Assembly (NCBI RefSeq): GCF_905220365.1
Contig: NC_061133.1
Span: forward strand, 11,832,171-11,896,170
Direction of reading: 5' to 3'
Length of the DNA: 64,000 nucleotides
Origin: Vanessa cardui
Taxonomy: Eukaryota; Arthropoda; Insecta; Lepidoptera; Nymphalidae
Shown: piece by piece, positions 41,623-53,586 of the stretch
Layout of the letters: every line of letters starts with the position of its first letter
Numbering within the stretch: the first letter of the stretch is position 1
Made by a program: the position numbers and the translations under genes
The notes under the pieces: model-generated
Told to the model about the DNA's origin: nothing
Database searches by the model: none
The model's input: the letters and a program-made list of their open reading frames with translations, nothing else

Positions 41623-43135
41623 GTCACTGCTGTCTGTCACTGGCCCACTGATCGTATTTGTCTTCGCTGGCTTTCATACTAATGTAATTTTTTCTCAATC
41701 TTTGAGATACATTTTTGTGAAAATTTAAGACGGACTATCGATACTCCGAAAAAAGCTTTGTTGAAGTATGTTTTGAGCCAATGTGTTCGTCTACTTCAAA
41801 TTTTTAATAAGTATAGTTTTTGACTGGACCTTCTGACACAAAATTGAGATAAAAGTGGTTTCAAGATGAAAAGAACAATCTGGAGTCTGCTTTGAAAAAC
41901 CCAACATCCATTTTAATTTGAAAAACGCAACCGACTTTCGTTTTAATGTTAAATTTTTTACAATTATAACCTCGAATAAGTAATCATAACAGGAGTGACG
42001 TCACTGAACGCTATATTAGTGTTTTGAAATACGTTTCGTTTCACGTTATTGTTAAAAAACAAAATGATTTCAAATATAAACCTTGCAGCGAGCGCCTTCT
42101 TTTGTATTTTTTTAACATTTTAATAACAAAATTTTCATTAATATTATTTGTGCACACAAAAACAAAATCGTTACAAAAACTTGCATGATCGTAGTGGCTA
42201 ACAGAGGTAGCAAGGATAAAATATGTCGATTTGATAATTCTCAAAAAAATATAACTAACTGTGTTTTTTTGGTCAATCTCAAAATAATTATCAAAATTAT
42301 TTGAAAAATGTTTCTATAATAAAATGTATTGATCAAAAAGTCCCCTCTTTCCAATATGTATTGATAACCAAGTCATGTCAGTCAAATGATTACTATACTG
42401 ATTTTTTTACTTAGTTAATATATATAATAATAGTCAATAATTTTCAAGAGGGATTTATTCAACTTCTACGAATTGCAAATACACTATTAACAACATCGAA
42501 TGAGGTAGTTCAAAGTGCAAGTATTCATAAAAAAATAATATATATGAAAGAGCAATGCGTTTTATTTGAAAAATAGACCTTGGATCCTGAACTTTTAGGT
42601 TGATAACATACCCAAAATTATTTGGTTATTTAGAAATTGATGACATATTGGTTTTAGGATTTTTATTGGGGCGAGTACTAGAATCAGCGTTGAAGTGACG
42701 TTTGTCCTCAGGGTGTCCTAAGAGATCGCACCTCGGCCCAGAGCGTTGTCGGTCAGGTAATTTCATATCACGAAAATGTATCGAACTTATATGTTTAAAA
42801 AGAACATTTTGAAAGCGCGATTCAGAAACTCATCTGTTAAAAAAAACGCAAACCAATTTTCTTATATAATTGTATGGGTGCATCTTGGTAGCACGTTGCA
42901 ACAACTTCCGGTGACATTTATCGTCGTACAGATTTACTGTTATATGAGTTATACAACGAGATGCTGCTGTTATATTTAACTGCCTTTAACAGTTGTGGCT
43001 TCACAATCGAAACTAAAAATATGTATTGGCAAGACTTAACATTAATTTAATCCTAAAAACAAATGACGGTATAAATGTGCTTCTAAGACGAAATATTACG
43101 ATACTAAAATTTTAAGTAGGTAGGTACATAGACCG
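41623..43135. other. Mostly unrecognised; holds one possible 45-nt exon
   Basis: AT-rich. Around 42640-42760 the base composition rises, with an acceptor-like TTTGTCCTCAG and a donor-like CAG|GTAATTT bounding 42712-42756. No other feature was seen. Confidence 0.3.
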
Positions 43136-43345
43136 TATTTGCCCACGGCCTCGCGCGCGTTTTAGAGATTGGTCAGGTGTAAAATAAAAATACATATGTA
43201 AAATATAGAAATAGTTCTGTTTAAACTTGCCAATACCAAATTTTATGACAATTGATTCAGAAGTTATGTCGTAAAAACGCAACAGACTGACAGACCGTCA
43301 GACATACTTTCGCATTAACAATATTAGTATATGTTATAATATAAC
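43136..43345 (+). repeat. Unclassified dispersed repeat (family G)
   Basis: GCCCACGGCCTCGCGCGCGT near the start, then AACGCAACAGACTGACAGAC and ACTTTCGCATTAACAATATT. This phrase order is common in lepidopteran Helitron-like repeats. Related to 45510. Confidence 0.45.
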
Positions 43346-43738
43346 GTTACAGATACAATCGCTCAATACAGAAGATTTATCGTGGATGTTGTTTTGACTA
43401 TACACACTTAGATATAATTTGTCTGTATGAATCATCATGTCTTGAAGAAAAATATTGTATTTCTTATGAAAATATTGCCCAAGTGAATCAACCCAACCAC
43501 AGTGAAGCTGAATGGTGGAATAAACTAAAAAAACTATCCAGCAAGTGAAGAGCCTTAATCTAACCGTCTTACAACCTACTAAAGCCTCAACAACAGGATG
43601 TGAATTTACTTTAGTTACTTTGTAAAGAAGAAAAAACTCAGTAAGAGGTTAATTCTACAATTAACTTGTACTGCGCGGAAGTAACTTCAGATTAATTACC
43701 AAAAAATATATTAATTTGTACAAAATTCTTTTGAAACA

Positions 43739-43990
43739 TTAGCGACCCGCCCCGGCTTCGCTCGGCTGCAAATCTCATACTAAATGTACTACAATCTTTA
43801 TTTATTTTCGACATCACATTAGAAACTTCTAAACTTATTCCTCTTTACTATATTGTCCGTGTATTATATACAAAAACCTTCTAATCTATTAAAATAAACC
43901 GCAGCAAAATGCATTGCGTAGTTTTAAAGATTTAAGCATTCAAAGGGGCAGAGAAAATAACTTTGTTTTATACTATGTAGTGATACACTT
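43739..43990 (-). mobile_element. Helitron-like fragment, minus orientation
   Basis: The minus strand ends in CGAAGCCGGGGCGGGTCG then CTAA and T (43742-43738), matching the copy at 29675-29949. It runs to TTTTATACTATGTAGTG at its inner end. Confidence 0.5.
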
Positions 43991-44480
43991 AGGATGATAT
44001 AGATAAAAATTAAGGTAATAAGATAAAATAATGTAGTTGTCAGAATAATTAATTCGAAAGTAATTTAACTTCATTATAAAATGAATGTAGATAATAAATT
44101 TTCAATTTCCGTCTTCAAATAAAACGTAGATTTATAGTTGAAATATTCAAGAGAGCCAATGACAATATGGGTAATTTATAATACAAATGAATTCATACAT
44201 TAATTATTATAATTGAAAACTCACGTCCAGCTTCGAAGGCTAAATGAAAAACACAAAATTCAATTTTTCCATTCGAAAAATTGTCAATATCCATTAATAT
44301 TCCTTGCCTTAATACGAAAACATTGCGAATATTAATGAAAGAATTTACATCGATTAGTAGAGGCCACACCTTCTGTGTCAATTATTATAATCTGATATTC
44401 GTTTAAGTCATTTAGGTAATAAATAAAATTGCGATATAGAAAAAATCGTAATTGGGTATGAACATGGCAACGTGACACAG

Positions 44481-44798
44481 GAGGCGAGATGGCCCAGTGG
44501 TTAGAACGCGTGCATCTTAACCGATGATTGCGGGCTCAAACCCAGGCAAGCACCGCTGATTCATGTGCTTGAATTCTTGAATTTGCCTTTATAATTCATC
44601 TCGTGCTCAGCGGTGAAGGAAATCATCCTGAGGAAACCTGCATGTGACAAATTTCATAGAATATCTGCCACATGTGTATTCCACCAACCCGCCTTGGAAC
44701 AGCGTGGTGGAATATGTTCCAAACCTTCTCCTCAAAGTGAGAGGAGGCCTTTAGCCCAACAGTGGGAATTTACAGGCTGTTGTTGTAACGTGACACAG
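44481..44798 (+). repeat. SINE family A, full length
   Basis: GGCGAGATGGCCCAGTGGTT (box A), GGGCTCAAACCCAGG (box B), CATCTCGTGCTCAGCGGTGA, CCACATGTGTATTCCACCAA, GGAGGCCTTTAGCCCAACAG, ending GGAATTTACAGGCTGTTGTT. Confidence 0.88.
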
Positions 44799-44989
44799 TG
44801 ATGATGTTAATAACTGAAATTATAACCTACTAATCTTTTTATAATATCGTCAGTGAAAAGAAAGAAATGATTAAGCGCAAAAATTGGTGCTTTTGGAAAA
44901 TGAGTTTTAATTTTAAGTTATTCAACCTCACTATTAAAACCCACCATTTTGGCACTTCAGCTGTTCTTTCTTTCGATTTCTTCCCCCGT

Positions 44990-45075
44990 GTTTTGTTACA
45001 CTGGCTCACTCATCCTCAAACCAGAACACAATACTACTATTTACTATTAGTGCTACTTGCTGTTTGATGAAAGAA
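44990..45075 (+). repeat. Repeat family B remnant
   Basis: ACACTGGCTCACTCATCCTC then AAACCAGAACACAATACTAC and TGCTGTTTGATG, a short decayed middle portion. Confidence 0.4.
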
Positions 45076-45509
45076 TAGAATTTATACTTCATAATAATAG
45101 ATTCTATTTTTAGTGTTCTTGATAAATATTGTGATTTCCTCAATACTATGAGATATTGTCTTAACAAAAATGAGCATTGATTGTCTAGTCACGACTTGTC
45201 AGTCCTATTGTGACCCTCGAGCCATTGTATAGACTGTCTTAGCATAAATCCAATAAGCTTTGTTAGGAAAAATAATAAAGCGAATAGTATAGTCCTAGGT
45301 TTCATTGAGTAATTTATTACTTTCGATATCAAATGAAGTATCTACAATGACTGTTAATGGGGTACCTCATGGGCAGTGCACATCCTCAGCCATATATAGA
45401 TATTTATACCATATATAGATTGGCATTGTAAAATAGTAACCATGCCTTACATCACCAGTGGGCCCTGAACCTTTCATATGTAGAATAAACGTAGTTCGAA
45501 TCTATTTTA

Positions 45510-45735
45510 GACTAGTTGTGCCCGCGACCTCGTACACGTTTGAATATAACAAAAGAAAATATCATGGTAGCCAAAGTTACTTCTTAATATAAGAGTTATC
45601 TGCCAGTGAAAGTGTCGTCAAAATCGGTCCAACAGTTCCAGAGATTAGCCGGAACAATCAGAAAGACGGACAAAATTTGTAAAAAAAAATTTATTTTGGT
45701 ATATGTACCGTGTATATGTACAACAGATGTTTGGA
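45510..45735 (+). repeat. Unclassified dispersed repeat (family G)
   Basis: TAGTTGTGCCCGCGACCTCG, TTATCTGCCAGTGAAAGTGT, AGTTCCAGAGATTAGCCGGA, GAAAGACGGACAAAATTTG, GGTATATGTACCGTGTATAT. A common lepidopteran repeat of unknown class. Confidence 0.5.
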
Positions 45736-45739
45736 GTAA

Positions 45740-46125
45740 AAAAGGGCTATTTTCAACGGACTTCAAAAATGTGGAGGTTATCAATTCGTCTGTATTTTTT
45801 TTCTTTTATTTTTATGTTTGTTACCTCCTATCTTTTTACTGGGTGGACCGATTTTGATAATTTTTTTTTGTTTGAAAGCTAGCAAAACATATTTCTTAAA
45901 GTATTCTCGTAGATCTCTTGTTAGATATTCGTTATATGATCCTAAATCGACTTTTAAGTAGTCTAATATTTTTCATTTCATTTTACTTGGTAGGGCTCTA
46001 AAAATATGTTAAATACTCAATTATTTTTATTATTTTTAGTCCATATTTATTTGTTTTAAAATAGTGTTTTGTTTGAAGTCGGTTTTTCTTTTTGTTAAAA
46101 TTTTTATTTATACTATTACAAACCG
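45740..46125 (-). mobile_element. Short family C element
   Basis: Runs from TTTTCAACGGACTTCAAAAA through GGAGGTTATCAATTCGTCTG and ACTTTTAAGTAGTCTAATAT to GAAGTCGGTTTTTCTTTTTG. It has the same two ends as 28791-30450 in reverse order, with the middle missing. It looks like a deletion derivative mobilised in trans. Confidence 0.65.
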
Positions 46126-47335
46126 ACTCGAATTTTATTATATGTATAGATTACATCATATAAGTAACTTCTATATATTTTTTTGAAGAAAATCATTTAC
46201 AACGTACCTAAAAATTTATGCAAGGAAAATAGTTTATTTTCATTTCTAAAAGTCACTTAAAATACTGATTATGAATGAAAATACTTGCCACCTGTGTTTC
46301 GCTCGAGTTTAAACCCAGGTGCATTACAAATAAAATAAATTTCAAACTTTACAAGGAAAATATTTTAAAGTAGTTAACTGGGAAGCAGAAGGTCTATACA
46401 TTTTATAAAAAATGTGAAAATGAGGTCAACATTATTAAAATCTTTCTGTAGGTAAATGTTTTAAAAATAATGCAATTCAAATTTTTTTTGACTATAATCA
46501 CCTGAGCCGCTCATGAGATGCTATGCAATCGTGCTGGATTAACTTATACACTTCATTAAAGTCTTATTAGGCGTTAAAATATTGTACACCCAACTGCTAA
46601 TATAACTAACCCTTTAGTATAAGTATTAATAAGATTTTATGAGTTTTGTCTAAAAGAAATTGTAAATATTATTATTATTGTTATAGTGCACAAGTCTGTG
46701 CACCAATTTAAATGCTCTTTATTCTTTCACGGAACCGTAGACCAGAAGACCACCGGATTTACTTTTACGTATTTTACGGACCTGGCCTGGGATTTGAATA
46801 TAGGACCTCAACCTTAGACCTTAACCTAACGAAACATTCATTTATTTATAAAGTATCTCGAAATAAATCCCACGATGATAAAAGTACAGTTAAGGGATTT
46901 TGGTGGACTTCTAATTTCTTAAGGCACCCACCAAAATCCCTTCAAGAGCCATAATAAGCTTATTACTGCATAAAGGGCTTTTGACTTGAACACTTATTTT
47001 ATGAACGAAGAAATTCTATTTAATTATTTAGTGTAGGTAGGAAGACTAGCAAGTAGAAACGGATTAGTAGATCAGTCAGTCACAATCGGCTTTTGATGTT
47101 TTATAAGAGACAAAAAATTCTGGCGTTGTTGAGTTATCCATCATGAGAGCTATGACGTTTGTATGTGTTATTACTCTGGTTATTGGCATATTCGTTATTT
47201 AAACTGGAAAAATACACATCAATATTTAGTGAATGATGGTAAATACTCTGGTTTACACCTGTCAGTACTGGAAAATGCATTGCATCATCAGTAAAACTTG
47301 TATAATAAAGCCCAAATTTGCTATTTATTTTTTAG
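46126..47335. other. No gene; one short perfect hairpin
   Basis: AT-rich. The arms at 46892-46906 and 46928-46942 (15 bp, perfect) enclose a 21-nt loop. Otherwise nothing recognised. Confidence 0.4.
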
Positions 47336-47336
47336 G

Positions 47337-47500
47337 TCATAGTTAGGTGGATTAGCAAATGAATCACCTGATTATTACCACTGCTCTTAAATTACCAATG
47401 GGACACTTATCTTGGAAACTAATATGATATGTCTATCGTGACTGTAGTTACACTGGCTCACTAGTCCATCAAACCCAAAAGTACTGAGGATTGCTATTTT
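47337..47500 (+). repeat. Repeat family B, degenerate
   Basis: TTAGGTGGATTAGCAAATG, CATAGTTA-type start, GTAGTTACACTGGCTCACT. Strongly diverged. Confidence 0.5.
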
Positions 47501-48049
47501 ATTATTTTTTTTTTTTATTTTATAAGTAGCTTTTATGTTTTGTTTAGTTGTTTCTTAAATTTATTATATAATTTAGTTTAAAATATGTTTTTACATTTTA
47601 CATAGGTTAGTCTGGTTACTATTTTTGAACGTCAATATTGTTTACACCTATAAAGATGTATCACCTCCAATGTCACCTATATTAATTTTTTTAAAGTGTT
47701 TAGTGATACGTCGATGGTGTAACTTATTACAATAAATAAATGACTGATTTCAAAAATTTGTTTGGGTCTTCATAATAATTTTAAAACACTCGATAACACA
47801 AAAGGCAATAAAAATTCCCGGTAGCTGTGCCAGTTAGATAGAATACATATACGTCAATAGTTTATATTTAAATTGACAATGCTTTTGAAGTATTGACCGT
47901 GAGGCGTCGCCTCGTACTATCAGCATTTTGTATTTGCTGTTTTTATTGTTGTTGCTTCACTCCGTTCCGCTTACTCCATTTGTTTTTTGCTTTAGAATCT
48001 ATAGCACAGTCCAAACATCAAAACTTTTCCAATTCTATATGGAAACCCA

Positions 48050-48300
48050 CTTTGTGCAAACGCGTGGGTAGGTACCACCCACTCAACTGTTATTCTACCG
48101 CCAAACAACTTGTGTTCCGGTTTGAAGGGTGAGTGACTCAGTGTAACTACAGGCACAAGGGACTTAACATCTTAGTTCTCAAGGTTGGTGGCATATTGAC
48201 GATTCAAGGAATGGTTAATATTTCTTACAACGTCATTGTCTATGAATGATAGTGACCACTTATTAGGTGGCTCATATGCTCGTCCGCCAACTTATACCTA
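48050..48300 (-). repeat. Repeat family B copy, minus orientation
   Basis: GGTAGGTACCACCCACTCAA, GGTTTGAAGGGTGAGTGACT, AACTACAGGCACAAGGGACT, GCTCATATGCTCGTCCGCCA. Confidence 0.82.
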
Positions 48301-48970
48301 TTTTCATTACAGATAAAGCTACTTTACAAATGGAGACAAATAGATACATCAAAGGCCGCAACACATTGCCGCAACTGCAAATGTCAAATAAGGAAATGAA
48401 ATTTGTTCTGCAAATGTCAAAGAGTGACAATCACTTAAAACCAGATAACCGGGTTCCTATGGTCGTAAATGGAAAATACAAATTAAATGTATAGCTTCTA
48501 ATCTTATTGAAAGCAGATTTCCTTTAAATTTCATAAGACTTATGATGAATATATTAATGATATTGTTTATGTCAATTGCAATATGAAACCCTTATGGTGC
48601 CCTATCTTCACTGGAACAATATCGAACCCTCATGTAGCTACGATTTTATGATTGTTACCACGGCAAAATTTGCCAATAGGAATTTATTCCGCTTGAAAAA
48701 ACGTTTTGTTTTAAAATAACAGATGCTCTCTTTGATATTTATATTGATTATAAATTCAAATTATCATTAATATTTTCTATATTAACAGTAGAGTTTTATT
48801 ATTTAATAGAGTTCATTCATTATATTAAATTAATGTATTTGGTCAAATTTTTACGACAATTGTGTGTCACGTGCCAACTTGGATATAGAACATAGGACCT
48901 CAACTATAAGGCTATAGTTTAAGCGACTACGCTAATGTAGTGTGTCTGTGACCACTCTCTATTAAGGTCA
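48301..48970. other. No recognised feature
   Basis: A 75-codon frame (48267-48494) has no domain. Phrases near 48880-48920 (ATAGGACCTCAAC) echo 46799-46816, perhaps an old SINE remnant. Confidence 0.3.
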
Positions 48971-48984
48971 TATAACTGTTAAAC

Positions 48985-49203
48985 AACAACAACAACAGTA
49001 CGCAGTATTGTTGTGTTCCGGTTTGAAGGGTGAGTGAGCCAGTGTAACTACAGGCACAAAGGACATAGCATCTTAGTTCCCAAGGTCGGTGGCGCATTGA
49101 CGATGTAAAACATAGTTAATATTTCTTACAGCGTCATTGTCTATGGGTGATGGTGACCACTTACCATCAGGTGGCCCATATGCTCGTCCGCCAACCTATT
49201 CCT
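48985..49203 (-). repeat. Repeat family B copy, minus orientation, 3' truncated
   Basis: Preceded by (CAA)n at 48981-48997. TGTTGTGTTCCGGTTTGAAG, GTGGCGCATTGACGATGTAA, CCATCAGGTGGCCCATATGC. Confidence 0.82.
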
Positions 49204-50200
49204 TATATATATGTAAAAAAGCAGCCATGACTCTAATGAGGCTAGACAATTTAAGTGTTAACAATTTTCCATTTCATCGCTTTACGCTTTGACCATCCAC
49301 AAGTCACTGGATGGCACATACTAGAAAATCGTCAGCCATTTCAATCTGGAATACAAACCAAACGTTCGTCTACGTTGCAATAAGCTGTGTACCCGTGACG
49401 TTTTGATCACCATTATTATATAATGTATTTCCTTCTGAGTGCATGTTATTCTAGATAAAATTAATGACATCAATTGAATGAATGAATTTATCTAGATTAG
49501 AAATGAGGTTTTAATGATACCGCCAGTTGTCCCATTACGTAAACAAACTCCAAGGCAGTCTCATTCAACGAACAAACAAGATATTATTAGAGTACAGTAA
49601 TTTTCAAAAGATCTTAATCTTGGCTACAAGTTGGTAACTAGGTGGTAAAATACGTCGTACTTAATTCACCCTCGAAAAGTAATTTAAGACAAAGTTCAAC
49701 AAAACCGATTTAATTAGAAATGTGCCACGTCACACAATCAAAGTTGCTCGCTAAACTCACAAGTTTTACGGTGTTAGAAAGTGTATAATAGGATCTAGGA
49801 AGTCTGTTTTATGTTATGTGGTTTGTATGCAAATATGGTATTAAATAAAGAAATATCTTAAACCTCCCTTGGAGAAGTTGCGTCTATGCAAAATCTTATC
49901 CACATATTTCCCTAAGAATATCTTTTTTTTTTAATAAATTCTAAAATATAGGTAGACAAAACGCTTCAAATAAATATGGAGACCCAAAATTTGGACCTAA
50001 AATAAGTCTCCTTATTTTATACCACTCAAAATGACCGGGGTTAGGGAGTTTGTAGAATAAGGGATGAATTAAGTATTTATCAAGAGGGCTCAGTGGTTAG
50101 TACCTACACTTAAATGTTAACCAAAGACTGCGGCTTTGAAATCGATCAAGTACCCCATTCTGAATTACTAAGTGATCTTTTTATCTTTATAATTCTGGTG
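49204..50200. other. No gene or clear repeat
   Basis: AT-rich; nothing recognised. Confidence 0.4.
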
Positions 50201-50204
50201 GTAA

Positions 50205-50445
50205 GGGTTTGTGCAAGCCGAGGTGGGTACTATTCGCTCATCACATTACTATGTACATTATGTTCCAAAGTCAAGCAGAAATGTTTTGTATGATTATGTT
50301 TGGATTTTAAGCCAGAGCAACAAAATATATTGTAACTTAATTCTCAAAATCAGTGGCGCAATGGAAATGGAAGTGGCGGAATAAGAAGATTAATTTTTTT
50401 TACGGTGCCCCTGCCGTGGCGAACACTTATCACCTCCTACAACAG
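50205..50445 (-). repeat. Repeat family B, very degenerate, minus orientation
   Basis: GGTGGTAAGGGTTTGTGCAA then GCCGAGGTGGGTACTATTCG, and much later CGTGGCGAACACTTATCACC. Confidence 0.5.
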
Positions 50446-51305
50446 CGAAGACCGTCCGCCTGCCTATTTAAAAAAATCTTGCTCTTAAAAGGCAGTAGAC
50501 AGCATTGTGCATATCGTAATCCGATTTCAACAGAAACCCCCAACATCTTTTTATCAGCCATACTTTGGCTTGAACTATAATCTTGCATCTAGCTCCTAGA
50601 TCAATGAGGCAGTCTTGACTGTCATCTGAATACACAATGAATACCATACATACATACTTAAATTAAACTAGATAAGAAAACATATATTCTACATATCGAT
50701 ATATTTTGCTTCAATTTATTTGATATATGACAAATGATAAAGGAGAATCTAAAAATATTTAAAACAAAATATAAATCCAAGGTCAAACTTTTATAGCTTA
50801 TAAATCGGCGCACCGACGATCCCATCGCAAAAGGTCTGCACGATATTTACGTCAGAAAAAGTAACATTTTGCGTCAGATAAACATTTTTCGAGGTAAGGT
50901 TTTTTCGGTATTTTTCCGAATGGCAACCCCCATAAATTCGTGTGAAACAAGTAAACGGTTGACCTAACCTGCCTTCATATTTTCTGTCACGTGCCAATAT
51001 AATACATTACTTAATATTCTCACTGGATATACTAAAAGCAACGTGACGGTTATACAGAAACAGTGAAGTTGCTTTATCTTGAAACGGCTTTTGAAATACT
51101 TAGATAAATATTGCGATGATCATTTCATAAAATTTTACTTTCATTTTTATTTTTATTTAACTCTTTAAAGGACCGGAAAGCAACATGATGTTCTGTCCTA
51201 ATTAAAAATCGCAGAGTTACAAATGAACCTATTTGAAAGTGCTTAATTTGTGCTTAGAATCTCATAGTCGGCCATTTTAACACAAGAAAACTTTACTTAT
51301 TGATA
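50446..51305. other. No gene or clear repeat
   Basis: A 68-codon minus-strand frame at 50791-50997 has no recognisable domain. Rest AT-rich. Confidence 0.35.
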
Positions 51306-51309
51306 AAGC

Positions 51310-51558
51310 TACTTGGTAGTGGGGCTTTTGTGCCTGTCCGAGTTGATACCACACACTCATGAGATGTTCTACCAAAACAGTCAAACAGCAAAGTTTTATT
51401 CTAGTTTGAAGGCTGAGTAAGCCAGTGTAACTACAAATACAAGGAACATAAAATCTTAGTTTCCGAAGTACTGTTTAATATTTGTACAGTACCTTTGTCT
51501 ACAAGCGATGGTGACCGTCTACTATCAGATGGACCGTTTGCTCATCCGCTTACCTATA
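51310..51558 (-). repeat. Repeat family B, diverged, minus orientation
   Basis: CTTGGTAGTGGGGCTTTTGT, GTTTGAAGGCTGAGTAAGCC, GCGATGGTGACCGTCTACTA, TTTGCTCATCCGCTTACC. Confidence 0.7.
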
Positions 51559-51894
51559 TGAAATTGATTGATTGAAACGAGAATGATTTTAGAATTAATA
51601 TAACCATTAGTATTTCATTAAAGATTATTATTATAGGTTTGCTCTAGACCACAATATAGACTGTAATATCAACACGGGATCGATAATGGAGCGATTATAT
51701 TCGAATACCTACAAAGTGCCGATGACCTATTATATGTATAGTTTCGAAGTTGTACAGGTCGTGGGCGCCCGAAAATACAGACCCGCAAACACGCAACTTG
51801 TCTCAAACCTCTTAGTGTTGTTTGTCGGGGTTTCGTCCAAAAATAGGTTATATCATGCCTTATGACTAATATTCCGATAATAGAATGTAAAGTA

Positions 51895-52198
51895 AAGTAA
51901 AAGCCTGTAAATTTCCCACTGTTAGGTTAAGGCTTCCTCTCCCATTGAGAAGAGGGTTTGGAACATATTCCACCACGCTGTTCCAATGCGGGTTGGTGGA
52001 ATGCACATGTGGCAGATTTTTTATGAAATTTGATACATGCAGGTTTCCTCACGATGTTTTCCTTTACTGCCGAGCACGAGATGAATTATAAACACAAATT
52101 AAGCACATACATATATATAGTGGTGCTGGCCTGGGTTTGAACCCGAAATCATCGGTTAAAATGCACGTGTTCTAACCACTGGGCCATCTCTGCTCTCG
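51895..52198 (-). repeat. SINE family A, full length, minus orientation
   Basis: AAGCCTGTAAATTTCCCACT, GAGAAGAGGGTTTGGAACAT, GCGGGTTGGTGGAATGCACA, and the head inverse GTTCTAACCACTGGGCCATC. Confidence 0.86.
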
Positions 52199-52454
52199 GG
52201 TTATAGCATGGTGATGATGGAATAAGATTATGACGCTCTTGAGCCATTATTCTATGTTCATCTTGTAGAACATCGATAAAGAAACAACTGTAGCAAGTTT
52301 TGTGGTGTAATGCTGTATATTAATTTCTCAGTTCAACGTTGAATTGACTCAACTATAATTGAAGAAGATGGGAGTTATCATACCCTTGGAGAGAAAGAGA
52401 CAACATAAGTATATGAAGGTTCAGTAGACAGAATATGATTTCATGATCATGTTT

Positions 52455-52665
52455 TAAAATCATAGCATACTTTATTCAAGTAGACTTTTACAAGCGCTTT
52501 TGAGTCGTCATATTACAAAAGTATATTAAGTGAACTACCTACGATTCGGAATGTAGATTCTACCGAGATGAACTGGCAGGAAACTCAGTAGTTACTTTTT
52601 TCTAACATTGAATTTACGAACTTATATTAGTTAGTTAAATACAATTATAATAAGCATATATATTA
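52455..52665 (-). repeat. CR1-like LINE 3' end (family Z), diverged
   Basis: CATACTTTATTCAAGTAGAC, TTTTACAAGCGCTTTTGAGT, TAGATTCTACCGAGATGAAC, GCAGGAAACTCAGTAGTTAC. Confidence 0.7.
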
Positions 52666-53305
52666 CCGGATTACTGCCGATGTACACATCTAATAGTAAT
52701 AGCTCCCTATCGCGCCATTTGACGCTATTCGTCGTTGTAGATTCTCGCGTCGGTTCAACCCGAGAAAGCAAATCGACGTGTCAAATTGACGAATATGATA
52801 GCCCTATGGCATTACACGTTATTACGTTTGTGTAAAGATCATATTCTGATAAGAAAAAATATTGATAATTCAGGATGGCGTACTTAATTCGGATGTGATC
52901 GGTTTTACGAACTTTGCCGATGCTAAATCCAAGTTGTGTCGTACTATATACATAGCCTGATTAATTTAAAAAATAATGTTGAATCTCATTAACGTTGCGC
53001 AAAATGACTGCTAACTATCAAAAGTTTGTAGCACGCCATTTTGTATTACAAGCGGTTTCTCAAGGCTCGCCCGCATTGTGTGAGCCAAGAGCAAAACTGG
53101 TCACGATTTACTTTTTTCAGCTTAGTCAATTTTTGTTTAGGAAAAAACATTCGAGGAAATTTACGAGCAAGTAACAGCAATAGAAGCATTGCTTACCAGT
53201 TTTATAGCCAATTGGATTTTCGTCCTACTTAGCAAATCTTAAACAAATAGTCGGAGATATATTAATTGATTCAAAAACACAGACATCATATATTTTCTCT
53301 TTTTT

Positions 53306-53586
53306 ATGATATAGGTTGGCGGACGAGCGTATGGGCCACCTGATGGTAAGTGGTCATCATCACCCATAGACAATGACGTTGCAAGAAATATTATCTATTC
53401 CTTACATCGTCAGTGTGGCATCAACCTTGGGAAATAAGATGTTATGTCCCTTGTGCTTGTAGATACACTGGCTCACTCACCCTTCAAACCGGAACACAAC
53501 AATACTGAGTACTGTTATTTGGCGGTAATAACTGATAAGTGGGTGGTACATACCCAGACGGGCTTGCACAAGGCCCTGCCACCAAG
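53306..53586 (+). repeat. Repeat family B copy
   Basis: TATAGGTTGGCGGACGAGCG, CACCTGATGGTAAGTGGTCA, AACCTTGGGAAATAAGATGT, ending CAAGGCCCTGCCACCAAG. Confidence 0.86.

Noticed and set aside
48981..48997. (CAA)n run as a tandem-repeat locus
   Set aside because: Too short to be notable; such runs occur at repeat ends here, as also at 39580 and 63745.
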